Assembly: GCA_902625885.1 (NCBI GenBank)
Contig: CACODE010000016.1
Coordinates: 1 to 35,196, forward strand
Direction of reading: 5' to 3'
Source of the DNA: an uncultured Candidatus Poseidoniales archaeon
Lineage (GTDB): Archaea > Thermoplasmatota > Poseidoniia > Poseidoniales > Poseidoniaceae
Length of the DNA stretch: 35,196 bases
Positions 9,727 to 19,074 of this stretch are shown in pieces. The number at the start of each line of letters is the position of its first letter. Position 1 is the first letter of the stretch. Both the position numbers and the translations under genes were made by a program. The notes below the pieces were generated by a model. That model did no database searches. It saw only the letters and a list, made by a program, of their open reading frames with translations, and had not been told where the DNA came from.

Positions 9727-12700
9727 ATGGGAATTCCGATTCACACAGCCAGTTCCATTGGCTCATTAACCACATTGGCAGGACCCGTCATCGAGCTTGT
9801 TCGAGCAGAGGTGCAGAGGAAAAAGACGGAAATTGAAGCTGGATATCAGGCGATTCAAAGTCGAAGAGACCCAACATACATTGGACTGGGCTTGAGGACA
9901 ACAATTCGCTCGGACCAAGGCGAGAAGTCGGAAGGATTAGCGAGCGATATAGAGCTTCGATTCGATGTCGTGTCTGTACCTCTTGACGATACCACGCCAA
10001 CAGTCATCAACCATCCAACGCCTGCATTAAACGTCAAATCTGACCTACGCTCTTACGATCAGGATGGTGAACAAGACTGGCTCATTGGCGGGGCTATGCA
10101 AGACACCAGGTTGCGTTCAATAGAAGCGGATGTTTCATGGAATCCTGGCGGATGGAATGCAAATATAGTTCTCAATGACGCCGTATGGAATGGAAATATT
10201 GACTGGTCAAATGGTCTACCTTTTTCGATGAATTTGTCGAGTCAGACCGCTATACTCGATCTAGGAATCGGTGAATTAATTCAATCAACGTTTGAGGCGA
10301 GAAAGGACCAATTAAGTTTGGAGGATAACGCTGGCACACAATTCTTGCGACTGTTGGAAGCACTCAACATTGCCACTGCCCCTTCGGTCATGGACGGTAC
10401 ATTACCTTGGAGTCTCAATGAGAGCAATCTCAACTCCCTCATAGATAATCCGACATCCTATCTCACACCACTTCTGCAGGACGCTTCTGGAGAGTGGTTG
10501 CTTGATCGTGTTCTCCCTAGTGGCCACAGCCTCTTCTATTATCTCGCCCAGAGAATTCCAAGTGCGACTCTCATTTCTGCTGAACACCACAGAGCAGGGC
10601 AAATAGAAATTTATCTTCCATTGAAAACTGAAACGGAAGGGGCTAGATTATATGTCCATCCCGAAGGCTACATCGAAATGGTTCTTGAGAAGTATTCTCT
10701 CGGAAAATCTGCTCTTGACCTCACGATGGGAATTGACTTTGCTGGCATGGATGCTCAGGTTGGAACCGATAACTTAGCACTCTTTGTTGATTCCAAACTA
10801 CATTTGAGTTCCAATGCACGAGGAATGATGGCAAATTCGTATGTACATCTATTGCATGATGAGACGAATACAACGCTTCCAACAACTGTTGATCTATTCC
10901 TTCCAAACATGGGCAAGGTTATCTCGCCACTGTACGACTTAAATCAAAGTGCAGCGGGTGAAGATAGTCTCTGGATATCTTCTCCAACCAGTTTGCGTCT
11001 CTATCCAGTTCCAAGCGTAGGAAACCAGCCATTGGTGGATTACTTATCAACCACAAGCCCAATGATGATAGTTGAAGATCTCGTTAAAGTCGCTATCGAT
11101 GCTTACCTTCTCTCCAAACTTGAAGCAGATGGTTTACTTGGCGAGATACTTGAAGTTCTCGATCTTGTGGAGCAAGAAAAAGATGGACGGTACACATGTG
11201 CATCACTCCTTGATTTTATCAAAAAACCAAAGTTGTATCTTCAGTCTCAGTTCATGACTGGTTCAGGGATGAATGTTGCAAGGTTAATACAACTGGGGGA
11301 GGCTGTATTTAGGTTTGTTAACTTCCCCATAGAAACGATTCTAGATGCCAACAGCGAAATTATCGGCATCAAGTACCTCGTTTACAAGAGAGATGGTTCA
11401 ATCTTTGCTGAATTGGCTCTGCAAGTATATTCAGATTCCCAAGGCAATTTAAATCCAAATGGTTTGATGCTATCGTTTTCTTCAACGACCCAACAGAACG
11501 CGTTGCCATTAGTATACGCTTTCAATTTACAGGCTAATCTCTTACCTGGTCCTGTATTCAATTTTGATGGAACTGGAGCCTCAGCCACTGCATATCCTGA
11601 TCTTCTTCTGTCCGAAGTTGGCAATATTTCGACAGTGTTCCCTTCTGGCTCTCTCATTGGATTATCTTCGTCATTTAGTCAAGGTGTTCTTACTTTCGGT
11701 TTGGACGTCAACATTGATGGGATAAATACTGCTCATCTTGATATACTTCCAAACTTGAATGGAACTCAAAACTTCTTCGCAACGTTGCTCCAATCCACAA
11801 CAGGTTCGGTCTTACCAAATCTTTTGACATTGTTGTTGAAAGAATTGAGAGGTGTTACCTTTGGTAATCAGAATCAACATGACTTGGGGTTGTTGCTGAT
11901 TGGATTCTTCCACGATATCGATTTGTGGGGGCCTGCGGCGGATGAAACAGGTTCATTCATCCCAAACAAGGTTGCAGCCATTGCCTCCAATCCGGGCCGT
12001 TGGTTAACGGGTCCGGGAACGACAGGTTCGGATGGCTGGCCATTCAATGAGGCTCAACTTGAGAATGTCATCATTGGCGGTATTCGTGTGGGCTGTGTCA
12101 TAATGTCCTCAAAGTTAACGTACCTTGATCACACAAACAGCGGTGATGATTACATCGAGATTACACTGCAAGCCACATCACCTTCACTCTCATTGGAAAT
12201 TGGGAAAAAGGCGAACGGAGATTTTGGCATATGGATCAATGGTGGAGAATTGCTAAATTATGGAGCACATCCTAACAACCCCAACATCATCATGGGAATT
12301 GATATTGGAGTTAGCGCAGCTTGTTTGTTCAATCTTATTGGAACATTTTCGATCGAACCAGCAGTTTCGCTTCATGTTCTTTCCAGTGAACCATTTGCAG
12401 ATGAATCGACATTGCGTCTCAAACCAGGACTATCTGCTTCGTGGAATCTCAACGATGGATTCATTTTCGAAGCAACTACAGATGTTTTTGATGATAATAA
12501 AATCACTCACGCGGGTCCACAAGGAAGTACCAAAGGATTTTGGATTCGTTATGAATCAAATGTGAAACAACACTGGAAAGGAATGCCTGATCTTGGTGAT
12601 TTAATTGCAGGGGCCCTTGATGTTGCTCTAGGATTCGTTGAAGGAGTCCAAAGTGTCCAGGAATGGCTTAACACCCCTCTCTTGTATTCAACTACCGTGA

Positions 12701-15700
12701 CATCTAATCCTCGAGCAAATCTGCCTGACTGGTATGATCCAACCAACTTTATTGTGCATGATGAGGTCATTGAAGCACTGCAGGAAGTGAGCACTCCAGG
12801 AAAAATTGCCGTAGCGTTGAGATTGATGACTGAAAGTTCATCGACATACGCATTTGAAGATGTATTGAATGTGTTTAGTGGTTGGAAGGCAGACCCACTA
12901 GGAATAATACTTGATGGATTATTTTCATTGATAGAATCAGGAATTGGGGATGACGGAGAACTTCCAATTTATCAAAAGACGGAAGGGGCATTCCGATTTA
13001 CCATAAAATTGGTTGATAGTAACCCAGTCCCCGGCCAATCTACATTCGGCGTAGCAATTGAATTTGAGGAGCCTCCTGAGATCGAAATGGGTAATCTGCG
13101 ACTCCAGTTGTTTACTGATGACCCGCATACTTGGGTGAATGCAAACAATTCGGGAACAGCAAAGAATTATCATACCGGTGTTGCATTTTTCTTCGCTGAT
13201 TGGGAGATGAAACAAAACCCCATTGATCCTCCATTGATTACCCCTAACCTTTCCATTGAGTTAGGGGGAATCGGACTAAGATTGTACAGGAGTAACCGTA
13301 AACCCTTGCTTGAAAAATTCCTATTGTTGAATCAACTTGAAATGGCATTCTGTGTAGATGTTGACATTCATCCAACAAGTTCAATTGAATTTGGTGGGTT
13401 ATTGGTTTTGGATGATTTCGGTATTGAACTGGGTGGAGGCGATGAAGACGGCGGAAACGGCATGGCTAAGGGCCTTTTGTCGGGCGGTGATGATGGAAAG
13501 GATGCGGTCAAACCCATCTTTGACATCATGCTCTCCAAGTACCACACGAATCCGTTTGACCTGTCGATTCGTGGCGGAACAGAATTCTGGTTCCCCATCA
13601 ACAAACAGTTTGGTCCTGTGAACGTAATCGAGGCGGGCGTACGCTACAGTGAAGACAACAGCGGGAAGTACGTCAATCCCCACCGGCTGTCCATTTTGCT
13701 TGATGCGAAAGCAGAGATTTCTGGATTCCAGGCTGCCTGTGATGATTTGGGCGTGAACATCCCCATCCTGCGGCCGTTCGATTTCCAAGATTGGGGCTTT
13801 GAGCTCAAAAAATTGGGCATCAAGATGGACAAGGACAAACTCAAGATTGCCGGTGCGCTCGCCAAGCGGGACGAATTGGCGTTGTTTGCTAATCCAATCA
13901 ATCCGAACAATTTGCCATCGGGGACTATTGAAACCACGCTGCCAGCAAACAGCAAGGTCTTCATCAACGGTCAATGGGAAGATGCGACATGGGCGCTGCC
14001 TTATGTCGAGTACCAAGGCTTGTGCAGCATCGTCACCCCCACGTTCGGGCTCTCTGCCGTAGGGGCCTTCGCCCGTGTGCCCAAACCAGACGGAACTGGA
14101 TTCGTTTCCTGTTTCATCATCGCTGCTTTGGACATGCCCATCGGCGGTCCACCGTTCTTCTTCGTCAACGGCTTGCTCGGTGGTTTGGGCCTCAACAGGG
14201 ATTTGGTTCTGCCCAGCATTGACGAAGTTGAAAACCATCTCCTCATCGATGCCTTAGGTGGATTTTCGGACCCGCTCGCTGCTCTGAGCAACATCAAACC
14301 GCAATTCCCCGTCAAGTACGGGTCGTTCTGGTTCGCCCTTGGCTTGAAATTCAAGACCGTTGAAATCATGGAAACTCGAGCGGTCCTCTTTGCAAGATTT
14401 GGCGATGATTTCACCATCGGGTTACTGGGTCTTTCAACGATGGACCTGCCCAAGCCATCGAAGCGAATCGCTCACATCGAGCTCGCCCTCATGGCGTATT
14501 ACGACAGCGGTGAAAACCTCCTGTGGGTCCAGGCCCAACTGACAGATGATTCTTATCTCTTCGATGAATCTTGTCGGCTGACCGGTGGTTTCGCCCTCGT
14601 CACTTGGTTCAACACCGGTGAGTTTGTCATCAGCCTGGGTGGATATCACCCGCAGTTCAACGCTCCCGATTATTATCCGGTCGTCCCACGCCTCGGGTTC
14701 AATTGGAAACCGACCAACACCCTCACCGTCAAGGGTGGTGTCTACTTCACCTTGTGCAGCCGTGCCGTTATGCTTGGTGGGCGTTTGGACGCTTCGTTTG
14801 AGAAGGGGAAGATTCGGGCGGCCTTCGTCGCAGGTATGGACGCGTTGGTTGAGTTCGATCCCTTCTTCTACATGCTTGACCTCTATATCAACCTCAGCGT
14901 TCGGGTTGGGAAACTGAAAGCTGGCATTGGGGCTGACCTTCACATCGAAGGTCCCAAGATGAACGGGTTGGCAGAACTTGAGGTTCTTTTTGTCAAATTC
15001 AAGGTGAAATTCGGTCAAGATTCCTCGGCACCCCCTCAACTAAACCTCAAGGAATTCGTTCACAAGCACATTCGGCAACTCCCATCATCCGACCCTCAAA
15101 TGCAAGTTTCCTCTTGGTTGAATTCCAACGATGCCCACACCACCACGATGGTGGAGGGCATCATTCGTTCAAAGGAACAAGACGAAGCGGACATGGGTAC
15201 ATTGGCCAATCCATACCTTGTGGGTCCTGAATTTGCCATGTCCATCTCCAGCAAATTCCCGAGCACGACAGCGATCTTCCTCGGTGGTTTGCGAACCCAA
15301 GGCAAGGACCCCAAGGGGGTTGTTCGAGGGGCTCAGTCCATGGTGCTCTATCCGGTCAACAAATCCTCAATAAGCCCTCACACGCACATCCGGTTAATCG
15401 ACCGGTTGACCGGTGTCGAACTTACGAATGTTCAGGGTCTCGATTACATCCCAACGCTTGGCGGCTTCGCGCCGTCCACGTGGTCATTAGCAGGAAAAAC
15501 ATCGACAGAAGCTGCTCGCTTCTTCATGAACGGCGGTACCGTGAAAGCCTCGTCCATGTTTGAAGATGGTGGACAATGCATCGCTTTTGAAGGCAACATT
15601 GAGCCCTGCGAAACCGACATGCATCTTCCGCTTGAGGAGGACGATGGTGGGTTGAGCAACATGATCGGTGGTCTCGAAGACATCGTCATCGACCGGGAGC

Positions 15701-15849
15701 GGCTCCCAATCAGTCGGATGGAATCAATTTTAACCGATGAAAAAGTGTCAAGAAACGCCAAACTGTTCAAGGGAGAAGTGGAAAAACAAGGCAGTTTTAG
15801 GAAGATAGACGGCACCAAAGGCGAAGGGAAAAGTGGGGTGAGAAAATGA
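9727..15849 (+). CDS. Giant DUF6603-domain protein
   Basis: At about 2,040 residues this is the largest gene in the window. The ATG at 9727 is chosen over an in-frame GTG at 9718 because a perfect Shine-Dalgarno site sits between them. Residues from about 1176 to 1762 match the uncharacterised DUF6603 family as I remember it: GGIGLRLY, a PFDL...GTEFWFP block, GGPPFFFVNGLLGGLGLNR, LALMAYYD, GEFVISLGGYHPQF, PRLGFNW, then VKGGVYFTL and a final run of amphipathic beta strands (VEFDPFFYMLDLYINLSV, LHIEGP). That region reads as alternating hydrophobic beta strands, like a large beta sheet or barrel. The N-terminal 1,150 residues are beta-rich and unassigned; the C-terminal 280 residues become acidic then basic and may be a flexible tail. 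There is no signal peptide. Base composition rises sharply near 13,430, inside the gene and inside the DUF6603 region. It overlaps the next gene by 4 bases (ATGA). No function is known for DUF6603. Confidence 0.92.
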   Translation: MGIPIHTASSIGSLTTLAGPVIELVRAEVQRKKTEIEAGYQAIQSRRDPTYIGLGLRTTIRSDQGEKSEGLASDIELRFDVVSVPLDDTTPTVINHPTPALNVKSDLRSYDQDGEQDWLIGGAMQDTRLRSIEADVSWNPGGWNANIVLNDAVWNGNIDWSNGLPFSMNLSSQTAILDLGIGELIQSTFEARKDQLSLEDNAGTQFLRLLEALNIATAPSVMDGTLPWSLNESNLNSLIDNPTSYLTPLLQDASGEWLLDRVLPSGHSLFYYLAQRIPSATLISAEHHRAGQIEIYLPLKTETEGARLYVHPEGYIEMVLEKYSLGKSALDLTMGIDFAGMDAQVGTDNLALFVDSKLHLSSNARGMMANSYVHLLHDETNTTLPTTVDLFLPNMGKVISPLYDLNQSAAGEDSLWISSPTSLRLYPVPSVGNQPLVDYLSTTSPMMIVEDLVKVAIDAYLLSKLEADGLLGEILEVLDLVEQEKDGRYTCASLLDFIKKPKLYLQSQFMTGSGMNVARLIQLGEAVFRFVNFPIETILDANSEIIGIKYLVYKRDGSIFAELALQVYSDSQGNLNPNGLMLSFSSTTQQNALPLVYAFNLQANLLPGPVFNFDGTGASATAYPDLLLSEVGNISTVFPSGSLIGLSSSFSQGVLTFGLDVNIDGINTAHLDILPNLNGTQNFFATLLQSTTGSVLPNLLTLLLKELRGVTFGNQNQHDLGLLLIGFFHDIDLWGPAADETGSFIPNKVAAIASNPGRWLTGPGTTGSDGWPFNEAQLENVIIGGIRVGCVIMSSKLTYLDHTNSGDDYIEITLQATSPSLSLEIGKKANGDFGIWINGGELLNYGAHPNNPNIIMGIDIGVSAACLFNLIGTFSIEPAVSLHVLSSEPFADESTLRLKPGLSASWNLNDGFIFEATTDVFDDNKITHAGPQGSTKGFWIRYESNVKQHWKGMPDLGDLIAGALDVALGFVEGVQSVQEWLNTPLLYSTTVTSNPRANLPDWYDPTNFIVHDEVIEALQEVSTPGKIAVALRLMTESSSTYAFEDVLNVFSGWKADPLGIILDGLFSLIESGIGDDGELPIYQKTEGAFRFTIKLVDSNPVPGQSTFGVAIEFEEPPEIEMGNLRLQLFTDDPHTWVNANNSGTAKNYHTGVAFFFADWEMKQNPIDPPLITPNLSIELGGIGLRLYRSNRKPLLEKFLLLNQLEMAFCVDVDIHPTSSIEFGGLLVLDDFGIELGGGDEDGGNGMAKGLLSGGDDGKDAVKPIFDIMLSKYHTNPFDLSIRGGTEFWFPINKQFGPVNVIEAGVRYSEDNSGKYVNPHRLSILLDAKAEISGFQAACDDLGVNIPILRPFDFQDWGFELKKLGIKMDKDKLKIAGALAKRDELALFANPINPNNLPSGTIETTLPANSKVFINGQWEDATWALPYVEYQGLCSIVTPTFGLSAVGAFARVPKPDGTGFVSCFIIAALDMPIGGPPFFFVNGLLGGLGLNRDLVLPSIDEVENHLLIDALGGFSDPLAALSNIKPQFPVKYGSFWFALGLKFKTVEIMETRAVLFARFGDDFTIGLLGLSTMDLPKPSKRIAHIELALMAYYDSGENLLWVQAQLTDDSYLFDESCRLTGGFALVTWFNTGEFVISLGGYHPQFNAPDYYPVVPRLGFNWKPTNTLTVKGGVYFTLCSRAVMLGGRLDASFEKGKIRAAFVAGMDALVEFDPFFYMLDLYINLSVRVGKLKAGIGADLHIEGPKMNGLAELEVLFVKFKVKFGQDSSAPPQLNLKEFVHKHIRQLPSSDPQMQVSSWLNSNDAHTTTMVEGIIRSKEQDEADMGTLANPYLVGPEFAMSISSKFPSTTAIFLGGLRTQGKDPKGVVRGAQSMVLYPVNKSSISPHTHIRLIDRLTGVELTNVQGLDYIPTLGGFAPSTWSLAGKTSTEAARFFMNGGTVKASSMFEDGGQCIAFEGNIEPCETDMHLPLEEDDGGLSNMIGGLEDIVIDRERLPISRMESILTDEKVSRNAKLFKGEVEKQGSFRKIDGTKGEGKSGVRK

Positions 15850-17420
15850 CCGGCAAACCCATCACCATGCGGCGTATTCGCCGAATGCGAGCCGAACCTC
15901 GCATGGTGTCATTGGCCGGGTTGAGAGACACTGATGGAGGTGGCAACGAAATTGACATCATTGACGATGACTCGCACGACGAGACCGTTTTTGAAGAGCC
16001 CAAGGTCTTGAGGTCCGTGTTGATGCGGGCCGAAGCAGAATCGGACCAGACCAACCTTGGCCATACCACGGTGAGGACAATAAAGGCCGCTGAGGAGGCG
16101 CCGCGCATTCTCCCTCCCTCCATCGCACGTGGCGACTCAACAAGCACACTCAAAGGAGGCGTTCGAGGGCAAATGAAGCAACGTCATTCAACCGTGAACA
16201 ACCCTCCATCCGCCATCACCGAAGCGGCTGCATTGAAACAGATGTCCTCGCAACTGTTGAGCGAGGGCCTGGTTTTGGAGTCTGGACGCTCGACGGTTGT
16301 CAAACTGCATCAACACGACTTGCGAACGTTCACCCTTCATCATCGTGGGACACAAGGGATGCGTGTTGCAGCCTACAACGATGCTGGACAACCGCTTCTT
16401 GATGTTGATCTTCTGGCCACAGAAGAACAACAATCCATCGTGCTTCCTGTGAAGTCGGATTACCTTGTGGTCTTCGGATACGGTGGAGATGAGGCACTTT
16501 ACGAGATGGATTCACCGGATGCAGGGGCCATCTCACTTCATCACTCGACCGATGATACCGCAGGAGCAGGTTTCCATCCGAGAACTCGCCTCGTATCGAC
16601 ACCGGTTGGATACGTCTGCAGAGGCGGCATGGTCAGTCTCAGTTCCACCGGTCTTGAGGATCGACCATGGATTGCCGCCGTTGAGGCCCTCAAGACGACC
16701 AAAGAAGCGGTGTTCCACACCTCATCGAACATCTCGACCTTTGCCATCGTGCACGCTCATGACGACCCTCCCTTCATCGAGGGCAACGGTGTTGATTTCA
16801 TTTCAGATGCCTCCGTGATTCAAGGGACGTCGCTTTCAATCTCTATTTGGGCTGTAAAGCGGCCAACAGATTCCTCTCTTTGCACAATTTCAACATCTTT
16901 CGTTGAGTCCGGTTCCTTGCATTCCATGATGGCTCTTGCGGGACATCATCAGGAGTGGGTGGAATTTTTCAAATCAAGGGACTGGACGACCATCATTGAG
17001 GAAGGGGCCATCTGCGGCCACGGAGAATCCATCCTTCACCTCTCGGTAGGGGATGAACAGGTTCAACTCAAGCGGGTTGAGGACGTTGCTCCAAATCTGA
17101 AGAAGACCCGCAATCGTCCGTTTCAAGGCCCTAGGTTCAACCTTGGTACGCTCGTTGCGGGTGACGCTGTCAAAAAGGACCTCTCGAAGTACGCCGCCGA
17201 TAAAGAGCAGGATGCCATGGTGTTCTCCATGTTGAGCGGACCGAAGAACGCCTCTGTTTCCAAGGACGGAGTTTTGAATTTCACGCCTCAAAAAGAAGAC
17301 ATTGGCCTCTTCGAAATCGTCGTTCAAGTTTCGGATTCTGGCGGAACAGGAGGCACTGCAATGTTCCACGGAATGGTGGTTGACGAAAACGCACGACCGT
17401 ATTGGGTGGGTGGTGAATAA
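15846..17420 (+). CDS. Protein with C-terminal Ig/cadherin-like (He_PIG-type) domain
   Basis: This 524-residue protein starts at an ATG overlapping the previous stop. The first 25 residues are Arg/Met-rich (MRRIRRMRAEPRM), followed by an acidic stretch (IDIIDDDSHDE) and a long low-complexity linker to about residue 110, so the N-terminus is probably disordered. The middle (about 120-420) is beta-rich and unrecognised. Residues about 432-515 fit a putative Ig or cadherin-like repeat: an ADKEQDAMVFSML opening, then GVLNFTP, then a DIGLFEIVVQVSDSGGTGG ending in a strand. These domains usually mediate adhesion or stacking in long surface proteins. There is no signal peptide or membrane helix. The gene ends 1 base before the ATG of the next gene. 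Its role is unknown; a structural or scaffold subunit of the operon's product is the simplest guess. Confidence 0.85.
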   Translation: MTGKPITMRRIRRMRAEPRMVSLAGLRDTDGGGNEIDIIDDDSHDETVFEEPKVLRSVLMRAEAESDQTNLGHTTVRTIKAAEEAPRILPPSIARGDSTSTLKGGVRGQMKQRHSTVNNPPSAITEAAALKQMSSQLLSEGLVLESGRSTVVKLHQHDLRTFTLHHRGTQGMRVAAYNDAGQPLLDVDLLATEEQQSIVLPVKSDYLVVFGYGGDEALYEMDSPDAGAISLHHSTDDTAGAGFHPRTRLVSTPVGYVCRGGMVSLSSTGLEDRPWIAAVEALKTTKEAVFHTSSNISTFAIVHAHDDPPFIEGNGVDFISDASVIQGTSLSISIWAVKRPTDSSLCTISTSFVESGSLHSMMALAGHHQEWVEFFKSRDWTTIIEEGAICGHGESILHLSVGDEQVQLKRVEDVAPNLKKTRNRPFQGPRFNLGTLVAGDAVKKDLSKYAADKEQDAMVFSMLSGPKNASVSKDGVLNFTPQKEDIGLFEIVVQVSDSGGTGGTAMFHGMVVDENARPYWVGGE

Positions 17421-17421
17421 G

Positions 17422-19074
17422 ATGCCAGCCAACAACCCTCCCCTTCCTCCACCTGTTGGAGAATACCGTTTGTTTGACCGTGTTTTGGGTCCTCTCAGAG
17501 CGGGTAAGTACAAACTGGAAATTGAGCAGAAGGTTGGTTCAGACGAAGGAAAAGTATCCCGCTTTTTCAATGTCACAGGCCCAAGATGGGGGCTTGAGGC
17601 AGCAGAAGTCCATGCGGTCTATCCCCCGCGGAACGAACAGGATGCACCGACCAACAGTCACATTCCCTTCATCACATTGCAGCGGCGCTCACTTCCATGG
17701 GAGCGGGATCTTTTCCTCTCGAATGAAACCGTCCAGCAATACACGAGTGACAACCAAATGACAACAGAAGCCCGAAAATATCCGTGGATGGCTCTCCTCA
17801 TTTTTACAGAGAACGAGTTGACCAACGGCGGCCAACTTGGAGTGTTCAAAGGTGATGAAGGGCTCTGTTTGGTTGATGCAAAGGGTTCAATTCCCGGCGT
17901 GTTTGCCCACTGGAGCCAGACAAAACGAGACAGCTTTGACATGCCTTCAAGCATGAATGGATTGACCGTTGATGCGATACGCGTCAAGACCACTACCCTC
18001 CGCTCGGTAGCACCAACCCTTGAGGAAATTCTCTTGCTTGCACATGCCCGCCAAGTGAATCCGCAAGACAAAGAACAGTGCGGCTCAGATGAGGACGGTT
18101 GGTTCGCCGTGATCCTCGGAAATCGGGTCCTCAAACCCGACGAAAAATACCATGCATGCTTGGTTTCGCTTGAAGGTCGCCTCTCTGAAAACATCCTTCC
18201 AACCAACCCTGCGCTGGTTCAAATCTCCCCGAAAGCCGCCAATCCAAGCAAGGCAACATCGATGTTGATGGCCGGCTTTGGTCTCCCTTCAATCAAAGAA
18301 AAAACACCGGAAAAAGGTGGAGGTGGTGCCGTTACACGTCCATCAGTTCAAACTTTTACCAATCTCGTGTTACTGCATCATTGGACCTTCAACAGTTCCC
18401 AAACCAACGGTGATTTCCAATCTCGCATGGAACGACTCAACGTCCGAGTACAATCCTCGACAAGGTCCAACATCAAGGCAGGGGATATTGTTCCACTGAG
18501 CGACGTTGATGTTAGCAGGGACACCATCGAGCCCATGCTCCTCGGTACGGATTCGGTTCCAGGTTTGACGGCTAACAGTTACCTCTCGACCACCATGCAC
18601 GGTTCGGACGGTTTGGAGGAGGACGTCCTCTATCGGAGCCCGCTCGTAGCCTACTCAGAACAGCGAGTGGTGCGCGATGAGCCCTACCCCAACTCGGACG
18701 CAGCCCTTGCGGTTATTGAGGAACTTGGCATCTGGGATATTTCGCATGCATCGGCCTTCGAACTCGGACGTCTGCTGGCTCTCGGCGACGGAAAATTCAC
18801 CAAGGCGATGAAGTCATGGGTTGCTAACGACATCAAAAAAGAACAACAGGCTGATGTAGAAGCAAAAATAGAGGCGAAAGGGTTCACTGTGTCAAACTTA
18901 AACGAACGTCTTCAGTCAATCAAGCAGCACTCAACGGTTCGTAAAGTCCGTGATTCAAGAATTGACACAAGTAGGCACAAATCACCGCAAGAGTCCAAGA
19001 CTACGAAATCAACAGATTTGGAAATGGAGTACACCGGCCATGCCCTGGGAGGAGGTGGTTCTTCTGGTCGTTGA
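17422..19074 (+). CDS. Conserved uncharacterised protein (LPWER-type)
   Basis: The ATG at 17422 is chosen because it lies 1 base after the upstream stop, behind GGTGGTGA. The product has 550 residues and no signal peptide. It resembles, from memory, uncharacterised bacterial proteins with the same blocks in the same order: VYPPRNEQDAPTNSHIPF at 66-83, LQRRSLPWER ending at residue 95, PWMALLIFTENE soon after, HARQVNPQDKEQ followed by DGWFAVILGNR at about 208-235, CLVSLEG, then LVLLHHWTF at about residue 316, and a late MHG...YRSPLVAY block. A low-complexity Lys/Ser/Thr tail of about 70 residues ends in TGHALGGGGSSGR. No catalytic motif is visible. Codon use is GC-rich like its neighbours downstream of 13.5 kb. 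It sits directly before two other proteins of the same recurring bacterial set, which suggests a shared complex. I know no experimental function for this family. Confidence 0.88.
   Translation: MPANNPPLPPPVGEYRLFDRVLGPLRAGKYKLEIEQKVGSDEGKVSRFFNVTGPRWGLEAAEVHAVYPPRNEQDAPTNSHIPFITLQRRSLPWERDLFLSNETVQQYTSDNQMTTEARKYPWMALLIFTENELTNGGQLGVFKGDEGLCLVDAKGSIPGVFAHWSQTKRDSFDMPSSMNGLTVDAIRVKTTTLRSVAPTLEEILLLAHARQVNPQDKEQCGSDEDGWFAVILGNRVLKPDEKYHACLVSLEGRLSENILPTNPALVQISPKAANPSKATSMLMAGFGLPSIKEKTPEKGGGGAVTRPSVQTFTNLVLLHHWTFNSSQTNGDFQSRMERLNVRVQSSTRSNIKAGDIVPLSDVDVSRDTIEPMLLGTDSVPGLTANSYLSTTMHGSDGLEEDVLYRSPLVAYSEQRVVRDEPYPNSDAALAVIEELGIWDISHASAFELGRLLALGDGKFTKAMKSWVANDIKKEQQADVEAKIEAKGFTVSNLNERLQSIKQHSTVRKVRDSRIDTSRHKSPQESKTTKSTDLEMEYTGHALGGGGSSGR

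Noticed and set aside
13399-14238. Long - strand open frame of 279 codons
   Set aside because: It is antisense to the DUF6603 region and begins just where G+C rises, which creates long open frames. Its protein has no recognisable feature.
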